Assembly (NCBI RefSeq): GCF_000152865.1
Contig: NZ_CH672390.1
Location: forward strand, 1,240,001 to 1,304,000
Origin: Erythrobacter sp. NAP1
GTDB lineage: Bacteria > Pseudomonadota > Alphaproteobacteria > Sphingomonadales > Sphingomonadaceae
Length of the DNA stretch: 64,000 nt
Direction: 5' to 3'
The notes beneath the pieces were generated by a model. It saw only the letters and a list, made by a program, of their open reading frames with translations. It ran no database searches and was not told the DNA's origin. Of this stretch, positions 17,541 to 25,974 are shown piece by piece; the first letter of the stretch is position 1; every line of letters starts with the position of its first letter. The position numbers and the translations under genes were made by a program.

Positions 17541-20255
17541 ATGGCAACGCGCATGCTAATCGATGCGCGCCACTCGGAAGAAACCCGGGTGGCGGTACTC
17601 AAAGGCAATCGGATTGAGGAATTCGATTTTGAATCTGCTGAACACAAGCAGATCAAAGGAAACATCTATCTAGCCAAGGTCACGCGGGTCGAACCCTCGT
17701 TGCAGGCGGCTTTTGTGGATTTTGGCGGCAATCGCCACGGTTTCCTCGCCTTCAACGAAATCCACCCGGACTACTACCAGATTCCGCAAAGCGACCGCGA
17801 AGCGCTGCTCGCTGAAGAGGCGGAGGCCGCTGAAGAAGAAGCGCGGCTTCGCGACGAGGAAGAGGAAGAGGGCATCACTCCTGGTGAGGAGTACGATGCA
17901 GAAGACGAAAGCGCGGAAGCGCTTGCCGAAGACCTCGCCGAAGACGGCCTCGAGGAAATCGACACCTCGGATAAGGACAAGGTTTCGACCATCGAAGACG
18001 GCGCATCGGATGATGACGACGACGATGATCAGGACGAAGACGATAGCGAAGACGAGGGCGAAGAATCCTCCGAAGACGGCGAAGACGGTGACGATGGCGA
18101 AAAAAAGCCGCGCCGCGGTCGCCGGGGTCGCGGTCGCCGTCGTCAGGGCGGCAAGAAAGGCCAGCAAAAGGGCCGCAGCCGCGCCAAGGAAGTCGATGAA
18201 GTGCGCGCAAAGCGCATGGCACTTCGCCGCCGCTACAAAATCCAGGATGTCATCCAGCGCCGCCAGGTGTTGCTCGTACAGGTCGTCAAGGAAGAGCGCG
18301 GCAACAAGGGCGCTGCGCTCACCACTTACCTGAGCCTTGCCGGGCGCTACACGGTCCTGATGCCGAACTCGTCGCATGGCGGCGGGATCAGCCGCAAGAT
18401 CAACTCGGCCAGCGACCGCAAGCGCCTGAAGCAGGTCGTCTCCGACTTGTCGCTGCCCAAGTCCATGGGCCTGATCGTTCGAACCGCGGGCCTCAGCCGC
18501 ACCAAGACCGAGATCAAGCGCGACTTCGATTACCTTGCAAGGCTGTGGGACGATATCCGCCAGACCACGCTGGCGTCGACTGCACCTAGCCTGATCCATT
18601 CGGACAGCGACCTTATCAAGCGTGCAATCCGCGACATCTACAATCGCGAGATCGAGGAAGTCGTGGTCGAGGGCGAAGAAGGCTACAAGTCGGCCAAGGC
18701 CTTCATGAAAATGCTGATGCCCAGCCATGCGCGCCGGGTGAAAGCCTATTCGGACCCCGTGCCCCTGTTCCAGCGTTATGGCGCGGAGGACCAACTGCGT
18801 GCGATGTATGATCCGATGGTTCAGCTGAAATCGGGCGGCTATCTGATAATCAACCCGACCGAAGCGCTGGTTTCGATCGACATCAACTCCGGACGCTCGA
18901 CCAAGGAGCACGGGATCGAGCAGACCGCGCTTCACACCAACCTTGAGGCAGCACGCGAAATCGCGCGCCAGCTGCGCCTGCGCGATATGGCGGGCCTTGT
19001 CGTCATCGACTTCATCGACATGGAATACAATTCCAACGTCCGCAAAGTCGAAAAGGCGATGAAAGAGGCGCTCAAGAACGACCGCGCGCGCATTCAGGTT
19101 GGCCGCATTTCGGGCTTTGGCCTGATGGAAATGAGCCGCCAGCGCCTGCGCACCGGCGTGCTCGAAGCAACGACGCGCGAATGTCCGCACTGCGATGGCA
19201 CGGGTCTCGTTCGCACGGCATCGTCCGCCGGTCTTTCCGCACTGCGCCTGATCGAAGATGAAGCGGCCAAGGGCAAAGGCAGCAAGATCTGCCTTGAAGC
19301 AAGCACCGAGGCAGCGGTCTATCTCCTCAACGAGAAGCGCCACGAGCTGGTCGAGATCGAGCAACGCTATGGCGTCATCGTCGAGGTAATGCCCGAAGGC
19401 GAGGACGAAGGCGCGAAGATGAAAGTCTCGAGCCAGGGCCCGCGCCCGACCGAGGCTCCGAAATTCGAACCGATCGTCGACGACGACGAGGACGAGGACG
19501 ACATCCCCGAGGATGACGGCTCCGAAGAGGACGATGACGCGCCCAAGAAGAAAAAGCGCCGCCGCCGTCGTGGTGGTCGCGGTCGCGGCAAGAAGCGTCA
19601 GGACACCGGTTCGTCGGAAGACGGCGAAGACAACAGCGACGACAGCGACGACAGCGATGCATCGGACGGCGACGAGGCTTCGGAAGAGACCTCGGACGAT
19701 GGCGAAGAGAAGCCCAAGCGCCGCCGCCGCCGCGGTGGTCGCGGTCGTCGCAAGAAGACCGACGAAACGGTGACATCTGAAGACGCGGAAAACCTCGAAG
19801 AGGTATCCGAACAGGTCAAGGAAGACATGACCGTTGTCGCCGGACCAGACGATGCTCCTGAAACTGCCGGGGCGATGGCTGCCGAAACGGACGCCAAGGC
19901 GGACGGGGAGACCGAAGAGGCTCCCAAGGAAGAAAAGCCCAAGCGCAAACGCGCCCCTCGCAAGAAAAAGGTCGAGGAAGCGCCTGCCGAGGAAGCTGCT
20001 CCTGCTGAGGAAGCCAAGGTCGAGGAAGCTCCCACAGAGGAGGAGCCCAAGAAAAAGCCGGCTCGCAAGCGCGCCCCTCGCAAGAAGAAGGTCGAGGAAG
20101 CTCCTGCCGAGGAGGCCCCCACCGAGGAGGCCAAGACTGAGGACGCAGCTCCCGCCGAAACGGCAGAGGAGCCTGCCTCCGACGACAAGGCCGACGAGCA
20201 AGCCGATGGCGGCAAGAAGCGCGGTGGCTGGTGGCAACGCACTTTCGGCGAGTAA
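17541..20255 (+). CDS. rne: Ribonuclease E
   Basis: This 904-residue endoribonuclease is the scaffold of mRNA decay and also processes rRNA. The start ATG has TTTGGAG before it. The S1 domain begins near residue 35 (AAFVDFGGNRHGFL). It is split by about 130 residues of acidic then Arg/Lys-rich sequence (about 85-220) before resuming at VVKEERGNKGAALTT. The DNase-I-like domain has VSIDINSGRS and VVIDFIDMEYN, and the zinc link is RECPHCDGTG. From about residue 630 the tail alternates acidic blocks with RRRRRGGRGRGKK-type blocks and contains a 40-residue near-repeat. Confidence 0.96.
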   Translation: MATRMLIDARHSEETRVAVLKGNRIEEFDFESAEHKQIKGNIYLAKVTRVEPSLQAAFVDFGGNRHGFLAFNEIHPDYYQIPQSDREALLAEEAEAAEEEARLRDEEEEEGITPGEEYDAEDESAEALAEDLAEDGLEEIDTSDKDKVSTIEDGASDDDDDDDQDEDDSEDEGEESSEDGEDGDDGEKKPRRGRRGRGRRRQGGKKGQQKGRSRAKEVDEVRAKRMALRRRYKIQDVIQRRQVLLVQVVKEERGNKGAALTTYLSLAGRYTVLMPNSSHGGGISRKINSASDRKRLKQVVSDLSLPKSMGLIVRTAGLSRTKTEIKRDFDYLARLWDDIRQTTLASTAPSLIHSDSDLIKRAIRDIYNREIEEVVVEGEEGYKSAKAFMKMLMPSHARRVKAYSDPVPLFQRYGAEDQLRAMYDPMVQLKSGGYLIINPTEALVSIDINSGRSTKEHGIEQTALHTNLEAAREIARQLRLRDMAGLVVIDFIDMEYNSNVRKVEKAMKEALKNDRARIQVGRISGFGLMEMSRQRLRTGVLEATTRECPHCDGTGLVRTASSAGLSALRLIEDEAAKGKGSKICLEASTEAAVYLLNEKRHELVEIEQRYGVIVEVMPEGEDEGAKMKVSSQGPRPTEAPKFEPIVDDDEDEDDIPEDDGSEEDDDAPKKKKRRRRRGGRGRGKKRQDTGSSEDGEDNSDDSDDSDASDGDEASEETSDDGEEKPKRRRRRGGRGRRKKTDETVTSEDAENLEEVSEQVKEDMTVVAGPDDAPETAGAMAAETDAKADGETEEAPKEEKPKRKRAPRKKKVEEAPAEEAAPAEEAKVEEAPTEEEPKKKPARKRAPRKKKVEEAPAEEAPTEEAKTEDAAPAETAEEPASDDKADEQADGGKKRGGWWQRTFGE
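19945..20115 (+). repeat. Direct repeat with 120-base period in the rne tail
   Basis: Two copies of a unit encoding KRAPRKKKVEEAPAEE lie at about 19948-19995 and 20068-20115, exactly 120 bases apart. They differ only at a few third positions. The stretch between them is a related Glu/Ala/Pro-rich sequence. This looks like an in-frame tandem duplication that lengthened the disordered tail. Confidence 0.75.
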
Positions 20256-20276
20256 TCTTCACAAATTGCTGAGAAA

Positions 20277-20312
20277 AAAGGGGCCGGGAGAACGCATTTT
20301 CCCGGCCCCTTT
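20277..20312. terminator. Strong bidirectional intrinsic terminator after rne
   Basis: AAAGGGGCCGGGA pairs perfectly with TCCCGGCCCCTTT (13 pairs) around a 10-base loop, 22 bases after the rne stop. A T-rich tail (TTTCTT) follows on the plus strand and an AAAAAAG tract precedes it. It can therefore also end transcripts of the convergent methyltransferase gene. Confidence 0.9.
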
Positions 20313-20327
20313 CTTATTCGTGCTGCG

Positions 20328-20963
20328 TCACAAACCCACTTTGCGCGCGATCCCCCACTCGTTCCACATGGCAAACTTCGGCGCCTTGGGCAGATAACCC
20401 TGCCCCAGCGGTTCGACCTCGAACCCGCTCCCACGAAACGCCGAGCCGATCGGGCGCGTGAGATGGCATCCCCCCGCCATGCGCTTCCAAACGGGCTCAA
20501 TCCGGTCCTGCCACTTCGCGACGCCGTGATCGGGAGCGCGTCCGTGCTCGAGGAACAGCGCCTGCCCTCCCGGCCGCAGGATACGCCGCATTTCCGAGAG
20601 AACCTTCGCCGGGTCCTGCACCGAGCACAGGGTAAAGGTGCAAACCACCGTATCGAAGGAGCCAGTCGGAAACGGAATATCTTCGCCTATCCCCTGGCGG
20701 ATGTCGGCAGGCCAGCCCTTGGCCTCAGCCGCAGCCCGCGCATTGTCCAGAAGGCCCTCATGCGGATCGATCCCGGCATAGGATGACACGGCTTCGATAT
20801 CGTAAAATTCCTGGTTGATCCCGCCGCCGCAGCCAAGCTCGAACACGTCGCCTTTGGCGAGCGGCACCACCATTGCACGCCGCTTCATCACCTGCCCGGT
20901 GCTGCATGCGCATCGAATGAGGCGCGGCATTACATGCGCGTCGTACCAGTCTCCCAAGCCCAC
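20328..20963 (-). CDS. Class I SAM-dependent methyltransferase (UbiE-like)
   Basis: This 211-residue protein has the SAM motif VFELGCGGGINQEFYD near residue 40, DTVVCTFTLCSVQDP and the post-motif LRPGGQALFLEHGR. This arrangement is seen in UbiE-related and METTL7-like methyltransferases. The substrate is unknown. I chose a GTG start because a consensus AGGAGG lies 6 bases before it; the open frame runs 18 codons further upstream without one. It stands alone, convergent with rne and divergent from the ATP-grasp gene. Confidence 0.8.
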   Translation of the reverse strand: MGLGDWYDAHVMPRLIRCACSTGQVMKRRAMVVPLAKGDVFELGCGGGINQEFYDIEAVSSYAGIDPHEGLLDNARAAAEAKGWPADIRQGIGEDIPFPTGSFDTVVCTFTLCSVQDPAKVLSEMRRILRPGGQALFLEHGRAPDHGVAKWQDRIEPVWKRMAGGCHLTRPIGSAFRGSGFEVEPLGQGYLPKAPKFAMWNEWGIARKVGL

Positions 20964-21134
20964 CGATCCCTCCTGAGCCCGATTGCCGAGCGGTAAGTTT
21001 CCCTCATATCCGCCCATTTGCCAAATGATTTTGTGTGCAACCCGTCACGCCGCTTCAGCAAGGGGCTGGCGCGTAAGGCAAAGGCCGACTAATGCGCGAG
21101 AGAGACGGGGCGCATTGTAAAGACCGGAAGAAGT

Positions 21135-22151
21135 ATGAGCGAGACCCTGACCCCGCTGCGCATCGCTGCAGAAGACAAAGAGCGTGTGCGGCTTTTGTTC
21201 ATGGCAAAGCACGCCAATTGGGGCGGCGGGATGCATCCCGAAGACGGCAACCATGCCATCTACCATCACGAAGTGCGCACCAGCCTCGAACAGCTTGGCC
21301 TGAATCTGCATCTTGCCGACAGCTATGATGTGCTTTTCACGCGGCCCGACGTCGATTTCGTGTTCCCGCTGCTCAATCGCGGCGGCTTCGTGAACTCTGA
21401 AATGCTGATCCCGGTCCTGTGCAACATGCACCGCCTGCCTTATCTGGGCGCGATGCCGTTCCTGCGCGGGCTTGGCGATGACAAGTCGGTTTCCAAGCTG
21501 GTCGCGACCCATGCCGGCGTTCCGACTGCGCCTTGGTTCTGTTTTCGCAGAGGCGCTCCAGTGCAGGAAAGCGACCTGCCCCCTTCCCCCGATGGGCGCT
21601 GGGTGATCAAGCCCAACGCAAGCTCAGCCAGCTGGGGCATTTCCGATGCCTATGACTGGAATGGCGTGACCAATTCCATCGCTGACATTCACGGTCAGGG
21701 CCACGATGCGATCGTTGAGCCATACCTCGACGGATACGATGTCCAGTGCGCTTTCATCACGATGCACGGCAAGCCGGTTGCGCTGCCGATGCTGTGGTAT
21801 GAGCGTGAAAACACACAGAAACTCTGGACCTATTACGAGAAACGCGACCTGGTCCCGAACACGGAAAAGGCCGCCCTCAAGAGGTTCGACCACGCCGAGT
21901 TCGCGCCGAGAATCGAAGAAATGGCGCACAAGTTCGCCCGCGAATTCCTGCCGTTCGATTATGGCCGGATCGAGTTTCGGGTCGACCTGAAGACCGGCGA
22001 CATCAACTTCATCGAGATCAACCTCAACTGCAATCTGTGGTCGGAAAAGGTGATGGCAAAGGCGGCAAAGGAAGCGGGCTTCAGCCATGGCGACCTGCTT
22101 GAAACACTGCTCGCCGAGGCGTGGCGTCGCAACGCATTGATCGCGGCGTAA
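21135..22151 (+). CDS. ATP-grasp protein resembling D-alanine--D-alanine ligase
   Basis: This 338-residue protein has the ATP-grasp layout: an N-terminal alpha/beta domain, then DDKSVSKLVATHAGVPTAP (about residue 115), the nucleotide-binding WVIKPNASSASWGI (about 158), IVEPYLDGYDVQCAF (about 195), and a C-terminal metal-binding FIEINLNCN (about 290). It is a carboxylate-amine ligase by fold. The final EIN-LNCN differs from the EINTLPG of true Ddl, and it is not in a cell wall operon, so another dipeptide or amide product is likely. The start ATG has GGAAG before it. Confidence 0.72.
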   Translation: MSETLTPLRIAAEDKERVRLLFMAKHANWGGGMHPEDGNHAIYHHEVRTSLEQLGLNLHLADSYDVLFTRPDVDFVFPLLNRGGFVNSEMLIPVLCNMHRLPYLGAMPFLRGLGDDKSVSKLVATHAGVPTAPWFCFRRGAPVQESDLPPSPDGRWVIKPNASSASWGISDAYDWNGVTNSIADIHGQGHDAIVEPYLDGYDVQCAFITMHGKPVALPMLWYERENTQKLWTYYEKRDLVPNTEKAALKRFDHAEFAPRIEEMAHKFAREFLPFDYGRIEFRVDLKTGDINFIEINLNCNLWSEKVMAKAAKEAGFSHGDLLETLLAEAWRRNALIAA

Positions 22152-22236
22152 GCGCACGCGGCACTTGCCAATAATGGCGAGGCAGGTCCATAATCCGCTT
22201 CGGAGGCATACACCCAAACCAATGGGAGCATGAACC

Positions 22237-22521
22237 ATGTCCGCCGCACTATCGACCAACCCCAATTTTCGATCCTATAGGATCGCTTTTGGCGCGCTCT
22301 CCTGCACGCTGTTGGCGATCCCGCTCTTGGCGATGCAGTTAACGGGCGAGGTCAATTGGCAGATCGGCGATTTCGTCGTTGCGGCACTGATGCTGCTGAC
22401 GCTGGGAGCGGTGATTGAGCTGGTCGCCCGCTTTGTTTCGGGACGCGCACTCAGGGCAACGGCAATCGCGATTGCGCTGGCCGGTTTTGTCTTCGTGTGG
22501 GCGATGCTGGCAACCGGTTAG
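22237..22521 (+). CDS. Small membrane protein with three hydrophobic segments
   Basis: This 94-residue hypothetical protein has hydrophobic segments at about residues 14-34, 43-63 and 72-92 and few charged residues outside the loops. GGGAGC precedes the ATG. I do not recognise the family. It follows the ATP-grasp gene by 85 bases and its stop overlaps that of the convergent SDR gene. Its first codons contain the 16-base palindrome listed separately. Confidence 0.68.
   Translation: MSAALSTNPNFRSYRIAFGALSCTLLAIPLLAMQLTGEVNWQIGDFVVAALMLLTLGAVIELVARFVSGRALRATAIAIALAGFVFVWAMLATG
22270..22285. repeat. Perfect 16-base palindrome inside a small membrane protein gene
   Basis: CGATCCTATAGGATCG reads the same on both strands. 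It covers codons 12-16 of the preceding feature. It could be a protein-binding site or a chance effect of codon choice; only one copy was noticed in this window. Confidence 0.6.
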
Positions 22522-23252
22522 GCCGGCACTTCCTTACCCGCAAAATCGAAAACCTTGCCGCTGTCATCAGCGTCGAGGCCGCTCATCACATCGAGCAGCA
22601 TGGCAGCTGCCTCGTCGGGCGTGGTGAGTTGGCCTTCGGGTAGATTGGTTTGGAATGGCTCGGACAGCTGCGTGTCCACGGTGCCGGGGTGCAGTCCGAC
22701 AATAACGCCCTGCTTGTGGGTGCGGCCAGTCTCCAGCGCAAAGTTGCGGAGCAGCATGTTGAGCGCAGCCTTGGAAGCACGATAGGAATGCCAACCGCCC
22801 AGCCCATTGTCGCTGATCGAACCGACGCGCGCGCTCAGAGCTGCGAACACGAAACGCCGGTCGCGCGGCATGAACGCGAGCATGTGCTTTGCGATGATCG
22901 CCGGGCCGATCGTGTTGATGGCGAAAACCTGCGCCATCTTTTCGGGATCGAGCCGCTTGTAGGTGCGCTCCGGCCCGGTTCCGTCCGATAGGGTGAGAAC
23001 CCCGCTGGCAACGAGCACCAATTCGGGCGGCGCGTTCTTCATGCTTCTCGCAGTCTCGGCAATGCTGTTCTCATCGGTGAGGTCGAACGTGAAAGGCCGA
23101 AATGCGGCGCCTTCAGGTGCGCTGCCGCTGCGCGAGCCGACATGGACGATCTCGCAACCACGGGCTGCCAGTGTCTCGGCAATTGCTCGCCCGATGCCGC
23201 CGCTCGCACCAAATATCGCAGCGCTGCGGGGCCATTTTCCTACTTCGTCCAT
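22518..23252 (-). CDS. Short-chain dehydrogenase/reductase (C-factor-like)
   Basis: This protein of about 244 residues has the SDR cofactor motif AAIFGASGGIGRAIAETL at about residue 11, an NTIGPAIIAKHML segment, and the catalytic Y-x3-K in YRASKAALN. The C-terminal part resembles CsgA/C-factor-type SDRs. The substrate is unknown. The ATG at MDEVGKWPRS puts the Gly motif at the usual distance from the start. A start 30 codons upstream, preceded by AGGATG, cannot be excluded. It overlaps the convergent small membrane gene by 4 bases. Confidence 0.8.
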   Translation of the reverse strand: MDEVGKWPRSAAIFGASGGIGRAIAETLAARGCEIVHVGSRSGSAPEGAAFRPFTFDLTDENSIAETARSMKNAPPELVLVASGVLTLSDGTGPERTYKRLDPEKMAQVFAINTIGPAIIAKHMLAFMPRDRRFVFAALSARVGSISDNGLGGWHSYRASKAALNMLLRNFALETGRTHKQGVIVGLHPGTVDTQLSEPFQTNLPEGQLTTPDEAAAMLLDVMSGLDADDSGKVFDFAGKEVPA

Positions 23253-23568
23253 GTCCGGTAGAGCGAGCGAGACCGCGAAAAGTTCCGGCTTGGGTGAGGC
23301 GTAACGGTGAGAAGGAGACTGAGAAATCGTAAAGTCACACATCCTACAGCCGCAACCGGCATATTATCCTTATGTATCAGTATCTTGAACGTATGACCCA
23401 TTCTTTCATAAGGGTGCTTGTGCGGTCCACACTCGCAGGAAAAACCAGAAATCGTGGGAGCCACTTGAACAACTGGCAACACGCATCGCACAGCTCGCAA
23501 GCTTTGACGCCTTGCCTCCCATGCCACAGGCGTTAAGTAGGACACTGATAGACAGGGACATCTACATC
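23253..23568. other. Divergent spacer between SDR and sdhB
   Basis: These 316 bases hold no supported gene apart from a possible N-terminal extension of the SDR (to 23342). They should contain the promoters for both directions. A TTGACG lies at 23502-23507 upstream of sdhB, without a convincing -10 at 16-18 bases. I see no strong hairpin or repeat. Confidence 0.4.
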
Positions 23569-24351
23569 ATGGCGACATTCACCCTTCCGAAGAACTCGAA
23601 GATCAAGCCAAGCGGCAAAGTGCATAAGGCCGATGGCGCGAAACGGGTGAAGTCGTTCAAGGTCTATCGCTACGATCCCGACAGTGGTGAGAACCCGCGA
23701 TACGACAAGTTCGAGATAGACCTCGACGATTGCGGTCCGATGGTTCTCGACGCATTGCTCAAGATCAAGAACGAGATCGACCCGACGCTGACCTTCCGCC
23801 GTTCGTGCCGCGAAGGCATCTGCGGATCGTGCTCGATGAACCTCAACGGCGCGAATGGCCTTGCCTGCACCACCGCGATCGAAGACCTGAAGGGCGAGAT
23901 CCGCATCACGCCCCTGCCGCACATGGACGTGATCAAGGACCTCGTGCCCGACTTCACGCACTTCTACGCGCAGTACGCCTCGATCCGTCCCTGGCTGCAA
24001 ACCGTCAGCCCGACGCCGTCGGGCAAAGAGCGTCTGCAGACGCCCGAACAGCGCGAGAAGCTGGATGGTCTGTACGAGTGCATCCTGTGCGCGTGCTGCT
24101 CGACGTCGTGCCCGAGCTACTGGTGGAATTCGGACAAGTTCCTCGGCCCGGCAATCCTGCTTCAAGCCTATCGCTGGCTGGCCGACAGCCGCGACGAGAT
24201 GACGGGTGAACGCCTGAACGAGCTGGAAGACCCCTTCCGCCTCTATCGCTGCCACACGATCATGAACTGCGCGAATGTCTGCCCCAAGGGCCTCTCGCCC
24301 GCCAAGGCAATCGCAGAAACCAAGAAGATGATGGCCGAACGCGCCATCTGA
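23569..24351 (+). CDS. sdhB: Succinate dehydrogenase iron-sulfur subunit
   Basis: This 260-residue subunit carries electrons from the flavoprotein to quinone in complex II. The [2Fe-2S] ligands are Cys80, Cys85, Cys88 and Cys100 ([10 protein letters not shown] and the following LACT). The [4Fe-4S] and [3Fe-4S] ligands are in [12 protein letters not shown] (171-181) and [14 protein letters not shown] (228-238). The ATG at [10 protein letters not shown] follows AGGGA. Unusually, sdhC, sdhD and sdhA are not next to it; a divergent SDR lies upstream and a thioesterase downstream. Confidence 0.96.
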   Translation: MATFTLPKNSKIKPSGKVHKADGAKRVKSFKVYRYDPDSGENPRYDKFEIDLDDCGPMVLDALLKIKNEIDPTLTFRRSCREGICGSCSMNLNGANGLACTTAIEDLKGEIRITPLPHMDVIKDLVPDFTHFYAQYASIRPWLQTVSPTPSGKERLQTPEQREKLDGLYECILCACCSTSCPSYWWNSDKFLGPAILLQAYRWLADSRDEMTGERLNELEDPFRLYRCHTIMNCANVCPKGLSPAKAIAETKKMMAERAI

Positions 24352-24361
24352 TCGCGCGGCC

Positions 24362-24850
24362 ATGACATCGGGACCCAAAGGTCTGGGCGAAGACGTCTTT
24401 GAGCACGGGCCCGATCCGGACAATCCGGGCTGGAGGCACTGGAACCTCAAGGATCAGTCGCTGTTCAACGGCGCCGTCATGGGGCGCCTCATCACGCGCG
24501 TCGATGAGGATGGGAAAGCGCGGCTGCGCATGTTCCCCGAACGCCGCCATGAGAACCTGCAGGGCATCATCCACGGTGCCGTAACGCTCGCGCTGATCGA
24601 CATCTCGATGTTCACGACGATGCACACGATCGGCAGCGGCAATGCCGGGCCATCGGTGACGCTGGAGCTCTCTACCCAATTCGTGGGCGGCGGTGATCCG
24701 AACCGGCCACTAGACGCCGTGAACGAGATCGTGCGCGAGACCGGGAAGCTCGTCTTCGTGCGAGGGCAGGTGATGCAGGATGACGATGTGGTCGCGTCCT
24801 ATTCCGGCATCGTGCGCAAGATGAAGCCGCGTCCTCAGCAGGCCAGCTGA
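24362..24850 (+). CDS. PaaI-family hot-dog thioesterase
   Basis: This 162-residue protein has the hot-dog thioesterase pattern with RRHENLQGIIHGAVTLALIDI (seen as HENLQGIIHG), the helix carrying Asp, then a strand LELSTQFVGGGD and a C-terminal KLVFVRGQVMQDD...YSGIVRK. It probably hydrolyses an acyl-CoA. It lies 10 bases after sdhB and its stop overlaps the zapE start by one base (TGATG), so the three genes look like one operon. Confidence 0.84.
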   Translation: MTSGPKGLGEDVFEHGPDPDNPGWRHWNLKDQSLFNGAVMGRLITRVDEDGKARLRMFPERRHENLQGIIHGAVTLALIDISMFTTMHTIGSGNAGPSVTLELSTQFVGGGDPNRPLDAVNEIVRETGKLVFVRGQVMQDDDVVASYSGIVRKMKPRPQQAS

Positions 24851-25965
24851 TGACCCGCATGCGCGCCCGCTACGAGCAGCTAATCGCCAACGGAGAGTTG
24901 CGCGAGGACCCCGACCAAAGGCGCGCAGTCGAGCGGTTGAATGCGCTGCAAAAGGAGCTTGAGGCCGAGAAGCCCGGTGGCTTGCTCGCCCAGCTGTTCG
25001 CGCGAAAGCAGGAGCGGCCGCAAGGCGTCTACATGTGGGGCGGTGTCGGGCGCGGCAAGTCGATGCTGATGGATCTGTTCCACGACACGCTCGCCATTCC
25101 TGAAAAGCGCCGCGCTCACTTCCATGCCTTCATGCAGGAGGTGCACGAGGAAATGCGGATCGCTCGCCAACGCCACGAAGGCGACCCGATTCCGCCGGTT
25201 GCAGCCAAGCTCTCTGAGGGCCTGAGAGTGCTCGCCTTCGACGAGATGGTGGTGAACAACTCAGCCGACGCGATGATCATGAGCCGGCTGTTCACACAGC
25301 TCATTCGAGAGCAAGACGTATGCATCGTCACCACTTCGAACCGTCCGCCAGAAGATCTCTACAAGGATGGCCTCAATCGCGAGCACTTCCTGCCCTTCAT
25401 CGACCTCATCAATGAGGAGTTGGATGTGGTTGGGTTGAACGGCCCCACCGATTACCGACTCGACCGTATCGGAGACATGGCCACTTGGCACTCGCCATTC
25501 AGCGATGAGGCAACTGCGAAGGTGCGCGAGGTGTTCTTCCGCCTCACCGACTTTGACCCGCAGGATGCAGCAAACGTTCCCACCGGCGTGCTCGACATCA
25601 GCTCAAAGCGCGACATGCACGTACCCAAGTCGTTGAAAGGGGTGGCGGCGATCAGCTTCAAGCGCCTGTGCGGAGAGGCACGCGGCGCATCGGACTACCT
25701 CGCCCTCGCCCGCGCATTCCACACGATCATCCTTGTCGGGATCCCCAAAATGGGCCCTGATCAACGCAACGAAGCTGCGCGCTTCGTCACTTTGATCGAT
25801 GCCCTATACGAGCACAGGGTGAAGCTGTTTGTGACCGCCGAGGCGCCACCCGAAGAACTCTACACCGCAGGCGATGGAAGCTTCGAGTTCGAGCGGACGG
25901 TTAGCCGGCTCAATGAAATGCAGAGCGATGAATACATGGCGCTAGGCCACGGAGCCGAGACCTGA
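24850..25965 (+). CDS. zapE: Cell division protein ZapE (AFG1-like ATPase)
   Basis: This 371-residue AAA-type ATPase has Walker A GGVGRGKS at residues 64-71, YMWGGVGRGKSMLMD in full context, and Walker B LAFDEMVV near residue 130, followed by FTQLIREQ and the sensor TSNRPPEDLY. ZapE is known in E. coli to act on the Z-ring, and mitochondrial AFG1 in protein quality control. The family is very well matched in length and motifs. It ends the sdhB operon and is convergent with the RpfF-like gene, 9 bases apart. Confidence 0.94.
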   Translation: MTRMRARYEQLIANGELREDPDQRRAVERLNALQKELEAEKPGGLLAQLFARKQERPQGVYMWGGVGRGKSMLMDLFHDTLAIPEKRRAHFHAFMQEVHEEMRIARQRHEGDPIPPVAAKLSEGLRVLAFDEMVVNNSADAMIMSRLFTQLIREQDVCIVTTSNRPPEDLYKDGLNREHFLPFIDLINEELDVVGLNGPTDYRLDRIGDMATWHSPFSDEATAKVREVFFRLTDFDPQDAANVPTGVLDISSKRDMHVPKSLKGVAAISFKRLCGEARGASDYLALARAFHTIILVGIPKMGPDQRNEAARFVTLIDALYEHRVKLFVTAEAPPEELYTAGDGSFEFERTVSRLNEMQSDEYMALGHGAET

Positions 25966-25974
25966 TCGCGGACC

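Noticed and set aside
17270..17617. Open frame starting in the rne leader and running into rne in another frame
   Set aside because: It starts at a GTG without a clear ribosome site, has no recognisable domain and overlaps the start of rne; it may be leader RNA instead.
19548..19760. Repeated CGCCGC-rich blocks in rne as a possible repeat array
   Set aside because: They encode Arg-rich RNA-binding segments and have no regular spacers; they are protein low-complexity, not CRISPR or a mobile repeat.
17670..20237. Long open frame of 855 codons antisense to rne
   Set aside because: It mirrors the acidic and Arg-rich repeats of rne and yields low-complexity Leu/Val/Ala sequence without any domain; it is a by-product of codon bias in GC-rich DNA.
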